64,000 nucleotides of DNA, from NCBI RefSeq assembly GCF_900078685.2, contig NZ_LT546166.1:3718570-3782569 (forward strand), read 5' to 3'. Below are positions 17,036 to 24,950 of this stretch, piece by piece. The first letter of the stretch is position 1. Each line of letters begins with the position of its first letter. Made by a program: the position numbers and the translations under genes. This DNA is from Mycolicibacter icosiumassiliensis. Lineage in GTDB: Bacteria; Actinomycetota; Actinomycetes; Mycobacteriales; Mycobacteriaceae. The notes under the pieces were generated by a model that saw nothing but the letters and a program-made list of their open reading frames with translations, had not been told where the DNA came from and searched no databases.

Positions 17036-17115
17036 AGGGGGACGTCCCATCAGCGGCGGGTTGAGCAACGTCCCTAAAACGTAGCGGCGAAACGGCGGCC
17101 GGTGGCCTAAATGCG

Positions 17116-17643
17116 CTAGTTCGTCCGATGGACTTCGATCAGCCGCCGGTATGCCGCGGCGTTGTACCGATTATTGCGGACCTCGGCCTCGCTCAGGTCT
17201 CGTCGCACCCGGCCCGGCACCCCCGACACCAGCGACCGGGGCGGCACCACCATCCCCTGCGGAATGACAGCACCCGCCGCGACCAGCGAGCCCTCCCCCA
17301 CGACGGCACCATTGAGGACGATCGCGCCCATGCCGATCAGGCAGTCGTCCTCAATGGTGCAACCGTGTAGCACTGCGTTGTGCCCGACGCTGACGTGCGC
17401 CCCGACTCGACACGGGAACTCCTTGTCGACATGGACCGTCACACCGTCCTGGATGTTGGTGTCGATGCCGATCTCGATCGGTTCGACCTCGGCGCGCAAC
17501 GTCGCCGAGTACCAAACGCTGGCCCGGGCGGCCAGGCTGACCTGCCCGATCAGGCTGGCGTTGGGCGCCACCCAGGCCTCGGGGTGTAGCTGCGGGGCGT
17601 GCCCGCGGATGGAGATGAGCAGCGGCTCGGGCACGCCGCTCAA
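17116..17643 (-). CDS. gamma-carbonic-anhydrase-like hexapeptide-repeat protein
   Basis: 175-residue left-handed beta-helix protein. Hexapeptide repeats run from APNASLIGQVSLAARASVWY through GAIVLNGAVVGEGSLVAAGA. HVDKEFP, GHNAVLHGC and the spacing of these His residues fit the trimeric zinc site of gamma-class carbonic anhydrases and YrdA-like proteins. The TTG start at 17643 overlaps the crotonase stop (TTGA) and has GGAAGG just upstream; GTG at 17634 is the alternative. It is the last gene of a thiolase-crotonase-helix operon. Whether it hydrates CO2 is unknown. Confidence 0.85.
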   Translation of the reverse strand: MSGVPEPLLISIRGHAPQLHPEAWVAPNASLIGQVSLAARASVWYSATLRAEVEPIEIGIDTNIQDGVTVHVDKEFPCRVGAHVSVGHNAVLHGCTIEDDCLIGMGAIVLNGAVVGEGSLVAAGAVIPQGMVVPPRSLVSGVPGRVRRDLSEAEVRNNRYNAAAYRRLIEVHRTN

Positions 17644-18428
17644 CGCGCCTTCCACACCGGCGCGCGCTTCTCGGAGAACGCCCGGGGTCCCTCCTTGGCG
17701 TCCTCGGACCGCAGCAGGGCGGAGAATTCCCGGCCGGTTCTGGCCCAACCGGCCGCCTCGCCGGGAATGGCCCCATCGTCGACGCCGTAAGCGATCCGCT
17801 TGCTGGCCCGCACGGACAGCGGCGCGTTGCCGGTGATCCGTTCGGCCAGCTCCAGGGCCGCCTCCAGCGCCCCGCCGTCCTCCACCACGCGGTTGACCAG
17901 TCCCCAGCGGGCCGCGTCGGTCGCCGAGATCGGCTCCCCGGTGTAGAGCAGTTCCAGGGCAACCTTGCGGGGCAGCTGGTCGACGATGCGGAACACTCCG
18001 CCGGCGCCGGCGATCAGGCCACGCTTGACCTCGGGCAGCCCGAACTGGGCGCGCTGCTCGGCGATCACCAGGTCGCTGGCCAGCGCCAGCTCGGTGCCGC
18101 CGCCCAGCGCGGTGCCGTTGACCGCGGCAATGGTCGGCTTGTCGATGAAGTGCTGCACGTAGCCGGCGAAGCCCCACTCCGGGTGCTCGGGATGGAAGAT
18201 GTTCTCCCGGTTGGCGATCGCCTTGAGGTCGGCTCCGGCACTGAACGACTTGTCGCCGGCGCCGGTGAGCACTACCGCACGCACCTCGTCGTCGTCTTGA
18301 GCCTGTGCCAGAGCGTCGCCGATGCCGGCGCTGACGGCGCCGTTGATCGCGTTACGGGCGTCGGGCCGGTTGATCGTGATCAACAGAACGTTTCCACGCC
18401 GCTCTACCAGAACGGCCCCTTCACTCAC
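17640..18428 (-). CDS. enoyl-CoA hydratase/isomerase family protein
   Basis: 262-residue crotonase. The first oxyanion-hole motif is intact (KSFSAGADLKAI near residue 65), as is the second (VNGTALGGGTELALASDLV). GLPEVKRGLIAGAGGVFRI carries one Glu position typical of active hydratases, but the second Glu is not clear, so isomerase or related activity is possible. The GTG start overlaps the thiolase stop. The pair matches a beta-oxidation module; by recollection the M. tuberculosis counterparts Rv1136 and Rv1135A are shortened. Confidence 0.88.
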   Translation of the reverse strand: MSEGAVLVERRGNVLLITINRPDARNAINGAVSAGIGDALAQAQDDDEVRAVVLTGAGDKSFSAGADLKAIANRENIFHPEHPEWGFAGYVQHFIDKPTIAAVNGTALGGGTELALASDLVIAEQRAQFGLPEVKRGLIAGAGGVFRIVDQLPRKVALELLYTGEPISATDAARWGLVNRVVEDGGALEAALELAERITGNAPLSVRASKRIAYGVDDGAIPGEAAGWARTGREFSALLRSEDAKEGPRAFSEKRAPVWKAR

Positions 18429-19576
18429 AGCAGCTCCAGGATGGTGGCGTTGGCCTGACCGCCGCCTTCACACATGGTCTGCAATCCGTAACGAATCCCG
18501 TTGGCGCGCATGTGGTACAGCATGGTGGTCATGATCCGCGCACCCGAACCACCGAGCGGGTGGCCCAGTGCGATCGCGCCGCCATTGGGGTTGAGCTTCT
18601 TCGGGTCGGCACCGATGTCGGCGAGCCAAGCCATCGGCACCGGGGCGAACGCCTCGTTGACCTCGAACACCCCGATGTCGTCGACGCTCAGGCCGGAGCG
18701 CTGCAGCGCCTTCTGGGTCGCCGGGATCGGCCCAGACAGCATCATCACCGGGTCAGAACCGGCCAGCGTCGCGGTGTGCACCCGTGCCAGCGGGGTCAGT
18801 CCCAGTTCCTTAGCCTTCTCCGCCGACATGAACAGCAGCGCCGCCGAACCGTCGGAGATCTGGCTGGAGTTACCGGCGTGGATCACGCCGTCCTCGCTGA
18901 AAGCGGGCTTGAGCTGAGCCATCTTCTCCAGCGTGGTACCGCGGCGGATGCCCTCGTCCGCGCTGACTGAGACATCTGGGTTGCCCGCAACCTTGATCGA
19001 GACGATCTCGTCCTTGAAGGCGCCGGCATCCTGTGCGGCACCGGCCTTTTCGTGCGACGCCAGCGCGAACTCATCGAGCGCGGTGCGGCTCAGGCCCCAC
19101 TGGGTGGCCATCATCTCCGCGCCGATGCCCTGGTTCGGGGTCTGGGAGTAGCGCGCCTTGAAGGAATCGCCGTACGGGCGACCACCGTTGGCCAGCGAGG
19201 AGCCCATCGGGGTGCGCGACATCGACTCCACACCCCCGGCCACGACGACGTCGTAGTGTCCGGCGACCACACCGGCGGCGGCGAAGTGCACCGACTGCTG
19301 GCTGGACCCGCATTGGCGGTCCACCGTCACCCCGGGCACGCTCTCCGGCCAGCCCGCGCTCAGCAGCGCGGTGCGTCCGATGTCCAGCGCCTGCTCGCCG
19401 GCCTGCATGACACAGCCCCAGATCACGTCGTCGACCAGGGCCGGGTCCACACCGGCCCGGTTAACCAGCCCGTTGAGCACCTGGGCGGACAGTTCGGCCG
19501 GGTGTACCCCGGACAGTCCGCCGTTGCGCTTGCCGATCGGCGAGCGCACCGCTTCGACGATGACGGCTTCAGCCAT
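18425..19576 (-). CDS. acetyl-CoA acetyltransferase / 3-ketoacyl-CoA thiolase
   Basis: Thiolytic cleavage of 3-ketoacyl-CoA, the last beta-oxidation step. The 383 residues contain the acyl-enzyme Cys in VDRQCGSSQQ near residue 90, GGVESMSRTPM, the His in GGAIALGHPLGGSGAR near residue 345 and the second Cys in TMCEGGGQA. The ATG is preceded by AAGGAGCACCC. It is the first gene of the operon with the crotonase. Chain-length specificity cannot be inferred. Confidence 0.93.
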   Translation of the reverse strand: MAEAVIVEAVRSPIGKRNGGLSGVHPAELSAQVLNGLVNRAGVDPALVDDVIWGCVMQAGEQALDIGRTALLSAGWPESVPGVTVDRQCGSSQQSVHFAAAGVVAGHYDVVVAGGVESMSRTPMGSSLANGGRPYGDSFKARYSQTPNQGIGAEMMATQWGLSRTALDEFALASHEKAGAAQDAGAFKDEIVSIKVAGNPDVSVSADEGIRRGTTLEKMAQLKPAFSEDGVIHAGNSSQISDGSAALLFMSAEKAKELGLTPLARVHTATLAGSDPVMMLSGPIPATQKALQRSGLSVDDIGVFEVNEAFAPVPMAWLADIGADPKKLNPNGGAIALGHPLGGSGARIMTTMLYHMRANGIRYGLQTMCEGGGQANATILELL

Positions 19577-19680
19577 GGGTGCTCCTTAGTTCGTTCGGGG
19601 TCTTGTTGCCTCGATTGTCGACCGGCGCGCTCGGCCGGCGTCAGCGGGGGTCACTCCGGGGCCCGCGTACCGTCGAATCC

Positions 19681-20331
19681 ATGGCACGCATCATGATCAT
19701 CGGCGGCCACGGCAAAATCGCCCTGCTGCTCGCCCCGCTCCTTACCCAAACCCACGACCAGGTCAGTTCGGTGTTCCGCAACCCCGACCACGCCGAAGAG
19801 GTCGCGGTCACCGGCGCGGTGCCGGTGGTGGCCGACATCGAGCAGCTCGACACCGACGGCCTGGCCCGGCTGCTGGCCGGCCACGATGCGGTGGTGTTCT
19901 CCGCCGGCGCCGGCGGCGGCAACCCGGAACGCACCTACGCCGTCGACCGCGACGCCGCCATTCACTGTGTCGACGCCGCCGAAAAGGCCGGTGTGCGGCG
20001 CTTCGTGATGGTGTCCTATTTCGGTGCGGGTCCCGATCACGGTGTTCCCGACGGCGACCCGTTCTTTCCGTATGCGCAGGCCAAAGCCGCCGCCGACGCC
20101 CATCTGCGCGCCACCGACCTGGACTGGACGGTGCTGGGACCGAGCCGGCTCACCCTCGAGCCGGCGACCGGCCGGATCGCCGTCGGCCCCGACACCGGCA
20201 AAGGGCAGGTCTCCCGCGGCAACGTCGCCCAGGTGATCGCGGCCTGCCTGCGCGAGGACTCGACGATCGGTCGCACCATCGAGTTCAACGACGGCCCGAC
20301 CCCGATCCCGGAGGCGCTTCGAGGCGATTGA
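19681..20331 (+). CDS. atypical SDR, NAD(P)-binding epimerase-like protein
   Basis: 216-residue single-domain Rossmann protein. IIGGHGKIALLLAPLL at the N-terminus is the cofactor loop, SSVFRNPDHAEEV follows the second strand, VFSAGAGGGNPERTYAVDRD is the NAG-like motif, and VMVSYFGAG is the strand-4 end. This layout matches the NAD(P)H-binding SDR_a5 (YtfG/NmrA-like) group, often redox sensors or reductases; the substrate is unknown. ATG at 19681 is chosen, with 19693 as an alternative. It lies 394 bases before metE, whose riboswitch fills the gap. Confidence 0.8.
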   Translation: MARIMIIGGHGKIALLLAPLLTQTHDQVSSVFRNPDHAEEVAVTGAVPVVADIEQLDTDGLARLLAGHDAVVFSAGAGGGNPERTYAVDRDAAIHCVDAAEKAGVRRFVMVSYFGAGPDHGVPDGDPFFPYAQAKAAADAHLRATDLDWTVLGPSRLTLEPATGRIAVGPDTGKGQVSRGNVAQVIAACLREDSTIGRTIEFNDGPTPIPEALRGD

Positions 20332-20725
20332 CCAGGTAATCTCGGTTACGCAACTGGTTTGCCGTTGTCGCCGCGAGGTGGCCTCGGCATCGAGCGCAAA
20401 GCGGTTTTCCGCGGTGCGCAAGAGGGAACCCGGTGAGAATCCGGGACTGTCCCGCAGCGGTATGCAGGAACGACCGCCGTCACAAAGCACTGGTCACGGG
20501 TTCGCCCATCGACTGGGAAGCGACGGCCATTAGGAGCACCTCGGTGCGCGCCTGCGAGTCCGAATACCTGCCTGTTGTGCTGGGCGCGCCGCGCCCGGCG
20601 GATCAACGCCTCGCGGAATGGGCGTCTGGTTTTGAGGGTTACAGTGCTTTATATATAGGCACGGGACCGGATCAGCTGGACGGCTGCTGGCGTTGACCCA
20701 CCCTCGTCAATTGAAGGATCAAATC
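20332..20725 (+). promoter_or_regulatory. 394-base leader and promoter region of metE
   Basis: This stretch has no gene. It holds the promoter (not clearly identified; TTGACC at the start of the region is a candidate -35), the cobalamin riboswitch at 20395-20580, and a downstream expression platform. The hairpin GGGCGC-GCC-GCGCCC lies near 20583-20598. The patch GTGCTTTATATATAGGCAC near 20645 can also pair weakly at its ends. A ribosome site AAGGA lies 8 bases before the metE GTG. Confidence 0.6.
20395..20580 (+). ncRNA. cobalamin (AdoCbl-class) riboswitch in the metE leader
   Basis: The conserved core is visible in order: AGAGGGAACCCGGTGAGAAT and CCGGGACTGTCCCGCAGCGG (20421-20460), ACCGCCGTCACAAAGCACTGG (first 20 bases used here as one motif), GGGAAGCGACGGCCA, and a B12-box-like end CCGAATACCTGCC (20560-20572). 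Such elements shut off cobalamin-independent methionine synthase when B12 is present, sparing zinc-rich MetE for the B12-dependent enzyme. The 150 bases after it contain a GGGCGC-GCC-GCGCCC hairpin and an AT-rich patch (TTTATATATA near 20650) that may form the expression platform. Confidence 0.93.
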
Positions 20726-23005
20726 GTGACCGCTCAACCCTTTACCGCCACCATTCTCGGCTCACCTCGTATCGGGCCGCGCCGCGAGCTCAAGCGTGCC
20801 ACCGAAAGCTACTGGGCCGGCCGCATCGGCCAGGACGAGCTGAAGAAGGTGGCCGCCGGCCTGCGCCGCGACACCTGGGCTCAGCTGGCCGCCGCCGGAC
20901 TCGACTCGGTACCGGTGAACACGTTCTCCTACTACGACCAGATGCTCGACACCGCGGTACTGCTGGGCGCACTCCCGGCCCGGGTGGCCGGCGTCGCCGA
21001 CGAGCTCGACCGGTACTTCGCCGCGGCTCGCGGCAACGCCGAGATCGCTCCGCTGGAGATGACGAAGTGGTTCGACACCAACTACCACTACATCGTTCCC
21101 GAGATCGGCCCGGACACAACGTTCACCCTCAACCCCGCCAAGGTGCTCGCCGAGCTCGTCGAGGCCAAGGAACAGGGCTTCGGCGGAAACGTGGCCCGAC
21201 CGGTGATCATCGGGCCGATTACGTTCCTGCTGCTGTCCAAAGCCGTCGACGGCGCGCCGGCACCGATCTCGCGCCTCGATGAGCTGACCGACGTCTACGC
21301 CGAGCTGCTGGGCAAGCTGGCCGACGCCGGCGCGCAGTGGGTCCAGATCGACGAGCCGGTGCTGGTGACCGACATCGCCGCGGACGCGCCGGCCCTGGCC
21401 GAGCAGGTGTACAACCGCCTCGGCGGGCTGAGCAACCGGCCGTCGATCTTCGTAGCCACCTACTTCGGCGACCCCGGCGCTGGGCTGGCGGCGCTGGCCA
21501 ACACGCCCGTCGAGGCGATCGGCATCGACCTGGTCTACGGCCCCGACACCGCGATCGCCTCGGTGCCGAAGCTGGCCTCCAAGACGCTGGTGGCCGGGAT
21601 CGTCGACGGCCGCAACATCTGGCGCACCGACCTGCAGGCCGCACTGGCCAAGCTGGCGAGCCTGCTGGGTTCGGCCGGGGCGGTAGCTGTTTCTACGTCG
21701 TGCTCGACACTGCACGTGCCCTACTCGCTGGAGCCCGAGACCGGACTGGATGACGCGCTGCGCAGCTGGCTGGCGTTCGGCGCCGAGAAGGTGACCGAGG
21801 TGGCCACCCTGGCCCGCGCCCTGCGTGAGGGTCGGGAAGCCGTCACCGAGCAGATCGAGGCGTCCAACGCCGCGGTCGCCTCCCGCAAGTCCGACCCGCG
21901 GCTCAACAATGCGGCGTTGCGCGCGCAGATCGCCGAGATCCGGGCGGCCGGCATTCAGCGCGGTTCGGCCGAGGCACGCCGCGCCGCCCAGGACGAGCGG
22001 CTGCACCTGCCGCCGCTGCCGACCACCACCATCGGCTCGTTCCCGCAGACCGTGGAGATCCGCAAAGCCCGCGCGGCCCTGGTGGCCGGGGAGATCGACG
22101 AGGCGGAGTACACCAACCGGATGAAGGCGGAGGTCGCCGCCGTCATCAAGCTGCAGGAGAACCTCGGCCTCGACGTGCTGGTGCACGGCGAGCCGGAACG
22201 CAACGACATGGTGCAGTACTTCGCCGAGCAGCTGAAGGGCTTCTTCGCCACCAGCAACGGCTGGGTGCAGTCCTACGGCAGCCGTTGTGTTCGCCCGCCA
22301 GTGCTGTTCGGTGACGTGACGCGACCCAACCCGATGACGGTCGAGTGGGCCACCTACGCCCAGTCGCTGACCGACAAGCCGGTCAAGGGCATGCTGACCG
22401 GTCCGGTCACCATCCTGGCCTGGTCGTTCGTCCGCGACGACCAGCCGCTGGCCGACAGCGCCTACCAGGTGGCGTTGGCGATCCGTGAGGAGACGGTGGA
22501 TCTGGAAGCCGCCGGCATCGCGGTGATTCAGGTCGACGAGCCCGCCCTGCGCGAGCTGTTGCCGTTGCGCGACGCCGACAAGGCGGCCTACCTGGATTGG
22601 GCGGTTGGTTCGTTCCGGATGTCCACCTCGGGCGTGTCCGACGCGACACAGATCCACACCCACCTGTGCTACTCGGAGTTCGGCGAGGTGATCGGTGCGA
22701 TCGCCGACCTGGACGCCGACGTCACCTCGATCGAGGCGGCGCGCTCGCACATGGAGGTGCTCGACGACCTCAACGCGATCGGGTTCTCCAACGGGGTCGG
22801 CCCGGGTGTCTACGACATCCACTCGCCGCGGGTGCCCAGCGCCGACGAGATGGCCGCATCGCTGCGTGAGGCACTGGATGCCGTTCCGGCACAGCGGCTT
22901 TGGGTCAACCCGGACTGCGGTCTGAAGACCCGCAAGACCGACGAGGTGACCGCTTCGCTGGCCAACCTGGTCGCTGCCGCCAAGGACGCCCGCGCCAGTC
23001 TGTGA
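20726..23005 (+). CDS. metE: cobalamin-independent methionine synthase
   Basis: Transfers the methyl group of 5-methyltetrahydropteroyl-triglutamate directly to homocysteine. 759 residues, two TIM-like halves. The catalytic C-terminal half carries the zinc ligands His and Cys in THLCYSEF, a Glu in TSIEAARS and Cys in NPDCGLKTR. PTTTIGSFPQT and IQVDEPALRE are homocysteine and folate-site motifs. The GTG start (TAQPFTATI follows) has AAGGA upstream and gives the length usual for mycobacteria. Controlled by the cobalamin riboswitch, closed by a strong terminator, and followed by an MTHFR-like gene that would supply its methyl donor. Confidence 0.98.
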   Translation: MTAQPFTATILGSPRIGPRRELKRATESYWAGRIGQDELKKVAAGLRRDTWAQLAAAGLDSVPVNTFSYYDQMLDTAVLLGALPARVAGVADELDRYFAAARGNAEIAPLEMTKWFDTNYHYIVPEIGPDTTFTLNPAKVLAELVEAKEQGFGGNVARPVIIGPITFLLLSKAVDGAPAPISRLDELTDVYAELLGKLADAGAQWVQIDEPVLVTDIAADAPALAEQVYNRLGGLSNRPSIFVATYFGDPGAGLAALANTPVEAIGIDLVYGPDTAIASVPKLASKTLVAGIVDGRNIWRTDLQAALAKLASLLGSAGAVAVSTSCSTLHVPYSLEPETGLDDALRSWLAFGAEKVTEVATLARALREGREAVTEQIEASNAAVASRKSDPRLNNAALRAQIAEIRAAGIQRGSAEARRAAQDERLHLPPLPTTTIGSFPQTVEIRKARAALVAGEIDEAEYTNRMKAEVAAVIKLQENLGLDVLVHGEPERNDMVQYFAEQLKGFFATSNGWVQSYGSRCVRPPVLFGDVTRPNPMTVEWATYAQSLTDKPVKGMLTGPVTILAWSFVRDDQPLADSAYQVALAIREETVDLEAAGIAVIQVDEPALRELLPLRDADKAAYLDWAVGSFRMSTSGVSDATQIHTHLCYSEFGEVIGAIADLDADVTSIEAARSHMEVLDDLNAIGFSNGVGPGVYDIHSPRVPSADEMAASLREALDAVPAQRLWVNPDCGLKTRKTDEVTASLANLVAAAKDARASL

Positions 23006-23013
23006 CCGTCTGG

Positions 23014-23051
23014 CATGTTGCGCCCCAGAGCTGTCTCTGGGGCGCAACATG
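23014..23051 (+). terminator. 17-bp perfect hairpin after metE
   Basis: CATGTTGCGCCCCAGAG pairs exactly with CTCTGGGGCGCAACATG around a CTGT tetraloop. It starts 8 bases after the metE stop and 30 bases before the next GTG. It should reduce readthrough into the MTHFR-like gene. No U-run follows. Confidence 0.85.
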
Positions 23052-23080
23052 TCCGTTCCAATGAGATACGGAGTCCCCTG

Positions 23081-23971
23081 GTGCCGTTGAACACCATTGC
23101 ACTGGAACTAGTGCCGCCCAACACCGATCGCGGAACCGAGCACGCCCGCGAAGAGGCCCGCAAGGTCCTACAGTTATCCGAGCAAGCGGGCATCGCGGGC
23201 CGGATCGGTCACGTAATGATCCCCGGATTAATCCCCGAAGATGATGGCCGGCCGATTGAGATACAACCCAAACTCGATGTCTCCGACTTCTGGTCGGTCA
23301 TCCACCCCGAACTGCCCGGCGTACACGGACTGTGCACGCAGGTCACCGCATTCCTCGACGAGGCAGCGCTGCGGACGCGACTGTCGGGGCTGCGCCAGGC
23401 CGGGTTCGACGCAATCATCTTCGTCGGCGTCCCGCGCACGCTGAACGACGGTGAGGGCGGCGGCGTCGCACCCACCGATGCCCTGTCGAAGTTCGACGAT
23501 CTGGTCGACAACCGGGGCGTCATCCTCATCCCGACCCGAGACGCAGAGCAGGACCGCTTCGCCTTCAAATGCGACCGGGGCGCCACCTTCGGGATGACGC
23601 AGCTGCTCTACTCCGATGCGATTGTCGGATTCCTGCGCGACTTCAAGAACGTCAGTGACCACCGGCCCGAGGTTCTGTTGTCGTTCGGCTTCGTGCCGAA
23701 GATGGAGGCCAACGTCGGACTGATCGATTGGCTGATCCAGGACCCGGGGAACGAGGCCGTCGCCGCCGAACAGGCCTTCGTCCGGACTTTGGCCGCAGGC
23801 GAACCCGACACCAAACGCCGCCAGTTGCTCGATCTGTACAAACGGGTCATCGACGGGGTGGCGGAATTGGGCTACCCGTTGAGCCTGCACTTCGAGGCTC
23901 CCTACGGAATTTCGAAACCGGCATTCGACACCTTCGCCGAGATGCTTGCCTACTGGTCGCCGCACGCATGA
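23081..23971 (+). CDS. methylenetetrahydrofolate reductase-like protein (non-canonical mycobacterial type)
   Basis: 296 residues, starting TIALELVPPNTDRGTEHARE. ALELVPP resembles the catalytic-Glu start of MTHFR barrels (FEFFPP in MetF), and IAGRIGHVMIPGLIPEDDGRP has no MetF counterpart. I recall a shortened, FAD-independent MTHFR family in mycobacteria (Rv2172c type), and this protein appears to belong to it; that assignment is from memory. Reducing methylene-THF would make the methyl donor for MetE immediately upstream, a strong contextual argument. GTG at 23081 has GGAG 8 bases before it. A terminator separates it from metE, so it may need its own promoter. Confidence 0.68.
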   Translation: MPLNTIALELVPPNTDRGTEHAREEARKVLQLSEQAGIAGRIGHVMIPGLIPEDDGRPIEIQPKLDVSDFWSVIHPELPGVHGLCTQVTAFLDEAALRTRLSGLRQAGFDAIIFVGVPRTLNDGEGGGVAPTDALSKFDDLVDNRGVILIPTRDAEQDRFAFKCDRGATFGMTQLLYSDAIVGFLRDFKNVSDHRPEVLLSFGFVPKMEANVGLIDWLIQDPGNEAVAAEQAFVRTLAAGEPDTKRRQLLDLYKRVIDGVAELGYPLSLHFEAPYGISKPAFDTFAEMLAYWSPHA

Positions 23972-23982
23972 CGCCGGCGGGT

Positions 23983-24462
23983 TCATCCGCGGCGGGCGAG
24001 GTACTCCTGCTTCAGCACCCAGGTGTGCCCGTCGCTACTGCGTTCGTCGCGCCAGCGAAACGAGTCCGGGGCAATGTCGCGGAAGCTCCATCGGATGGCC
24101 GAGCCGTCCGGCAGTGCGCCGTCCTGGACGATCCCGTCCGCGTCGGTGCGGCCCAGTTGGAGCAGCCGAAGTCCTAGCTGCGGTTCGGTCCACTGGATGT
24201 GCCAGGCGTCGACGGTCGGGTCATAGACGCGCAGCGTCGTGCCGTGAAAGAGGCCGTCGGCGTGCCAGACGTCCTGGACGGCCCGCCCGTCGAGCACCCA
24301 GTCCGCAACCATCCAGCCGGCGACTTGGCGGGTGCCGTCGTCGCCGAACCAGGTGATGTCAAGGTCCCAGCGGCCGCCCACCAACCATCCGTAGCGGGCC
24401 ATCGCGTCGCGATGTTCGGCGACCGGCCCGGTAGCGACCAATGCGGCTGTCAGCATTGACAT
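23983..24462 (-). CDS. hypothetical protein of the lipocalin-like DUF1579 type
   Basis: 159 residues. WLVGGRWDLDITWFGDDGTRQ, then VADWVLDGRAVQDVWHADG and YDPTVDAWHIQWTEPQ, form alternating strands with conserved Trp residues, as in small beta-barrel DUF1579-type proteins. No catalytic motif is seen. It starts one base after the stop of a 25-codon VOC remnant and would be cotranscribed with the MerR regulator upstream. It may be the functional effector gene of that regulator. Confidence 0.65.
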   Translation of the reverse strand: MSMLTAALVATGPVAEHRDAMARYGWLVGGRWDLDITWFGDDGTRQVAGWMVADWVLDGRAVQDVWHADGLFHGTTLRVYDPTVDAWHIQWTEPQLGLRLLQLGRTDADGIVQDGALPDGSAIRWSFRDIAPDSFRWRDERSSDGHTWVLKQEYLARRG

Positions 24463-24463
24463 C

Positions 24464-24541
24464 TCATGCCGCCACGATGTCGAACTCGTTGCCCTCGGCG
24501 TCGGCGCAGTCGAAGGTGACGGTGTGCAGCGTGATCTCCAT
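24464..24541 (-). pseudogene. VOC/glyoxalase-family remnant with a large internal deletion
   Basis: 25 codons reading EITLHTVTFDCADA then EGNEFDIVAA. The first part is the normal start of a small VOC protein, and the second is the normal end (usually preceded by Asp-Pro). About 100 residues between them are missing and the frame is retained. A Cys-Ala-Asp coding segment occurs at both positions in intact relatives, so a deletion between short direct repeats is likely. A perfect AAGGAG lies 7 bases upstream, so the peptide may still be made. Confidence 0.75.
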
Positions 24542-24555
24542 GGGTGAACTCCTTG

Positions 24556-24885
24556 TCATGTTGTCGTGGTCAGGATTTGGTGCGAAAGATCGGCCTGCGC
24601 CAGGCGGTCTTGGAGCCGTTGCAGGTGAGCCACGATGGCCCGGTTGCGGTCGGTGACCTGTTCGGCGCGCATCACCTCGGTCAGCTCGCCGAGCGGCATG
24701 CCCAGATCGCGTAGCCGGCGGATGACCTGGGCGATCGGTACTTGGTCCGGGCTGTAGTAGCGGTAGCCCGACGACGGGTCCACCTGAACGGGCGCCAACA
24801 GGCCGCGCTCGTGATAGAGCCGCAACGCCTTGACGGTCAGATCGGTCATCCGGGAGAAGTCCCCGATGGGCAACAGTGTCGGCAT
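24556..24885 (-). CDS. MerR-family transcriptional regulator, short form
   Basis: 109 residues: only the DNA-binding winged helix (IGDFSRMTDLTVKALRLYHE, GYRYYSPDQVP) and the dimerisation helix ending LQRLQDRLAQADLSHQ. Relatives of the BltR/TipA type carry a further 100-150-residue ligand domain, which is absent; the C-terminus ends ILTTTT. ATG at 24885 is chosen because a -10 box ends 7 bases upstream, implying leaderless translation. It is followed by the VOC remnant and the DUF1579-like gene, and probably regulates itself through the 19-bp-spacer promoter. Confidence 0.85.
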   Translation of the reverse strand: MPTLLPIGDFSRMTDLTVKALRLYHERGLLAPVQVDPSSGYRYYSPDQVPIAQVIRRLRDLGMPLGELTEVMRAEQVTDRNRAIVAHLQRLQDRLAQADLSHQILTTTT

Positions 24886-24892
24886 GTGGTCC

Positions 24893-24923
24893 AGTGTCGA
24901 AGCTCCCCCGGGGGCAGAGTCAA
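24893..24923 (-). promoter_or_regulatory. MerR-type promoter with 19-bp spacer and central inverted repeat
   Basis: Read on the minus strand: -35 TTGACT, a 19-base spacer containing GCCCCCGGGGGAGC, then -10 GACACT. The overlong spacer with a central palindrome is the hallmark of MerR-activated promoters, where the regulator twists the DNA to align the boxes. Transcription would start about 7 bases after the -10, at the MerR ATG itself. Confidence 0.8.
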
Positions 24924-24950
24924 CAGATCGGTGCAACTAGCCTCGGGGAG

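Noticed and set aside
20762..23050. 762-codon open frame on the minus strand opposite metE
   Set aside because: It is the mirror of metE codon bias in a high-GC genome. The translation is Arg/Gly/His-rich with no domain, and metE is unambiguous.
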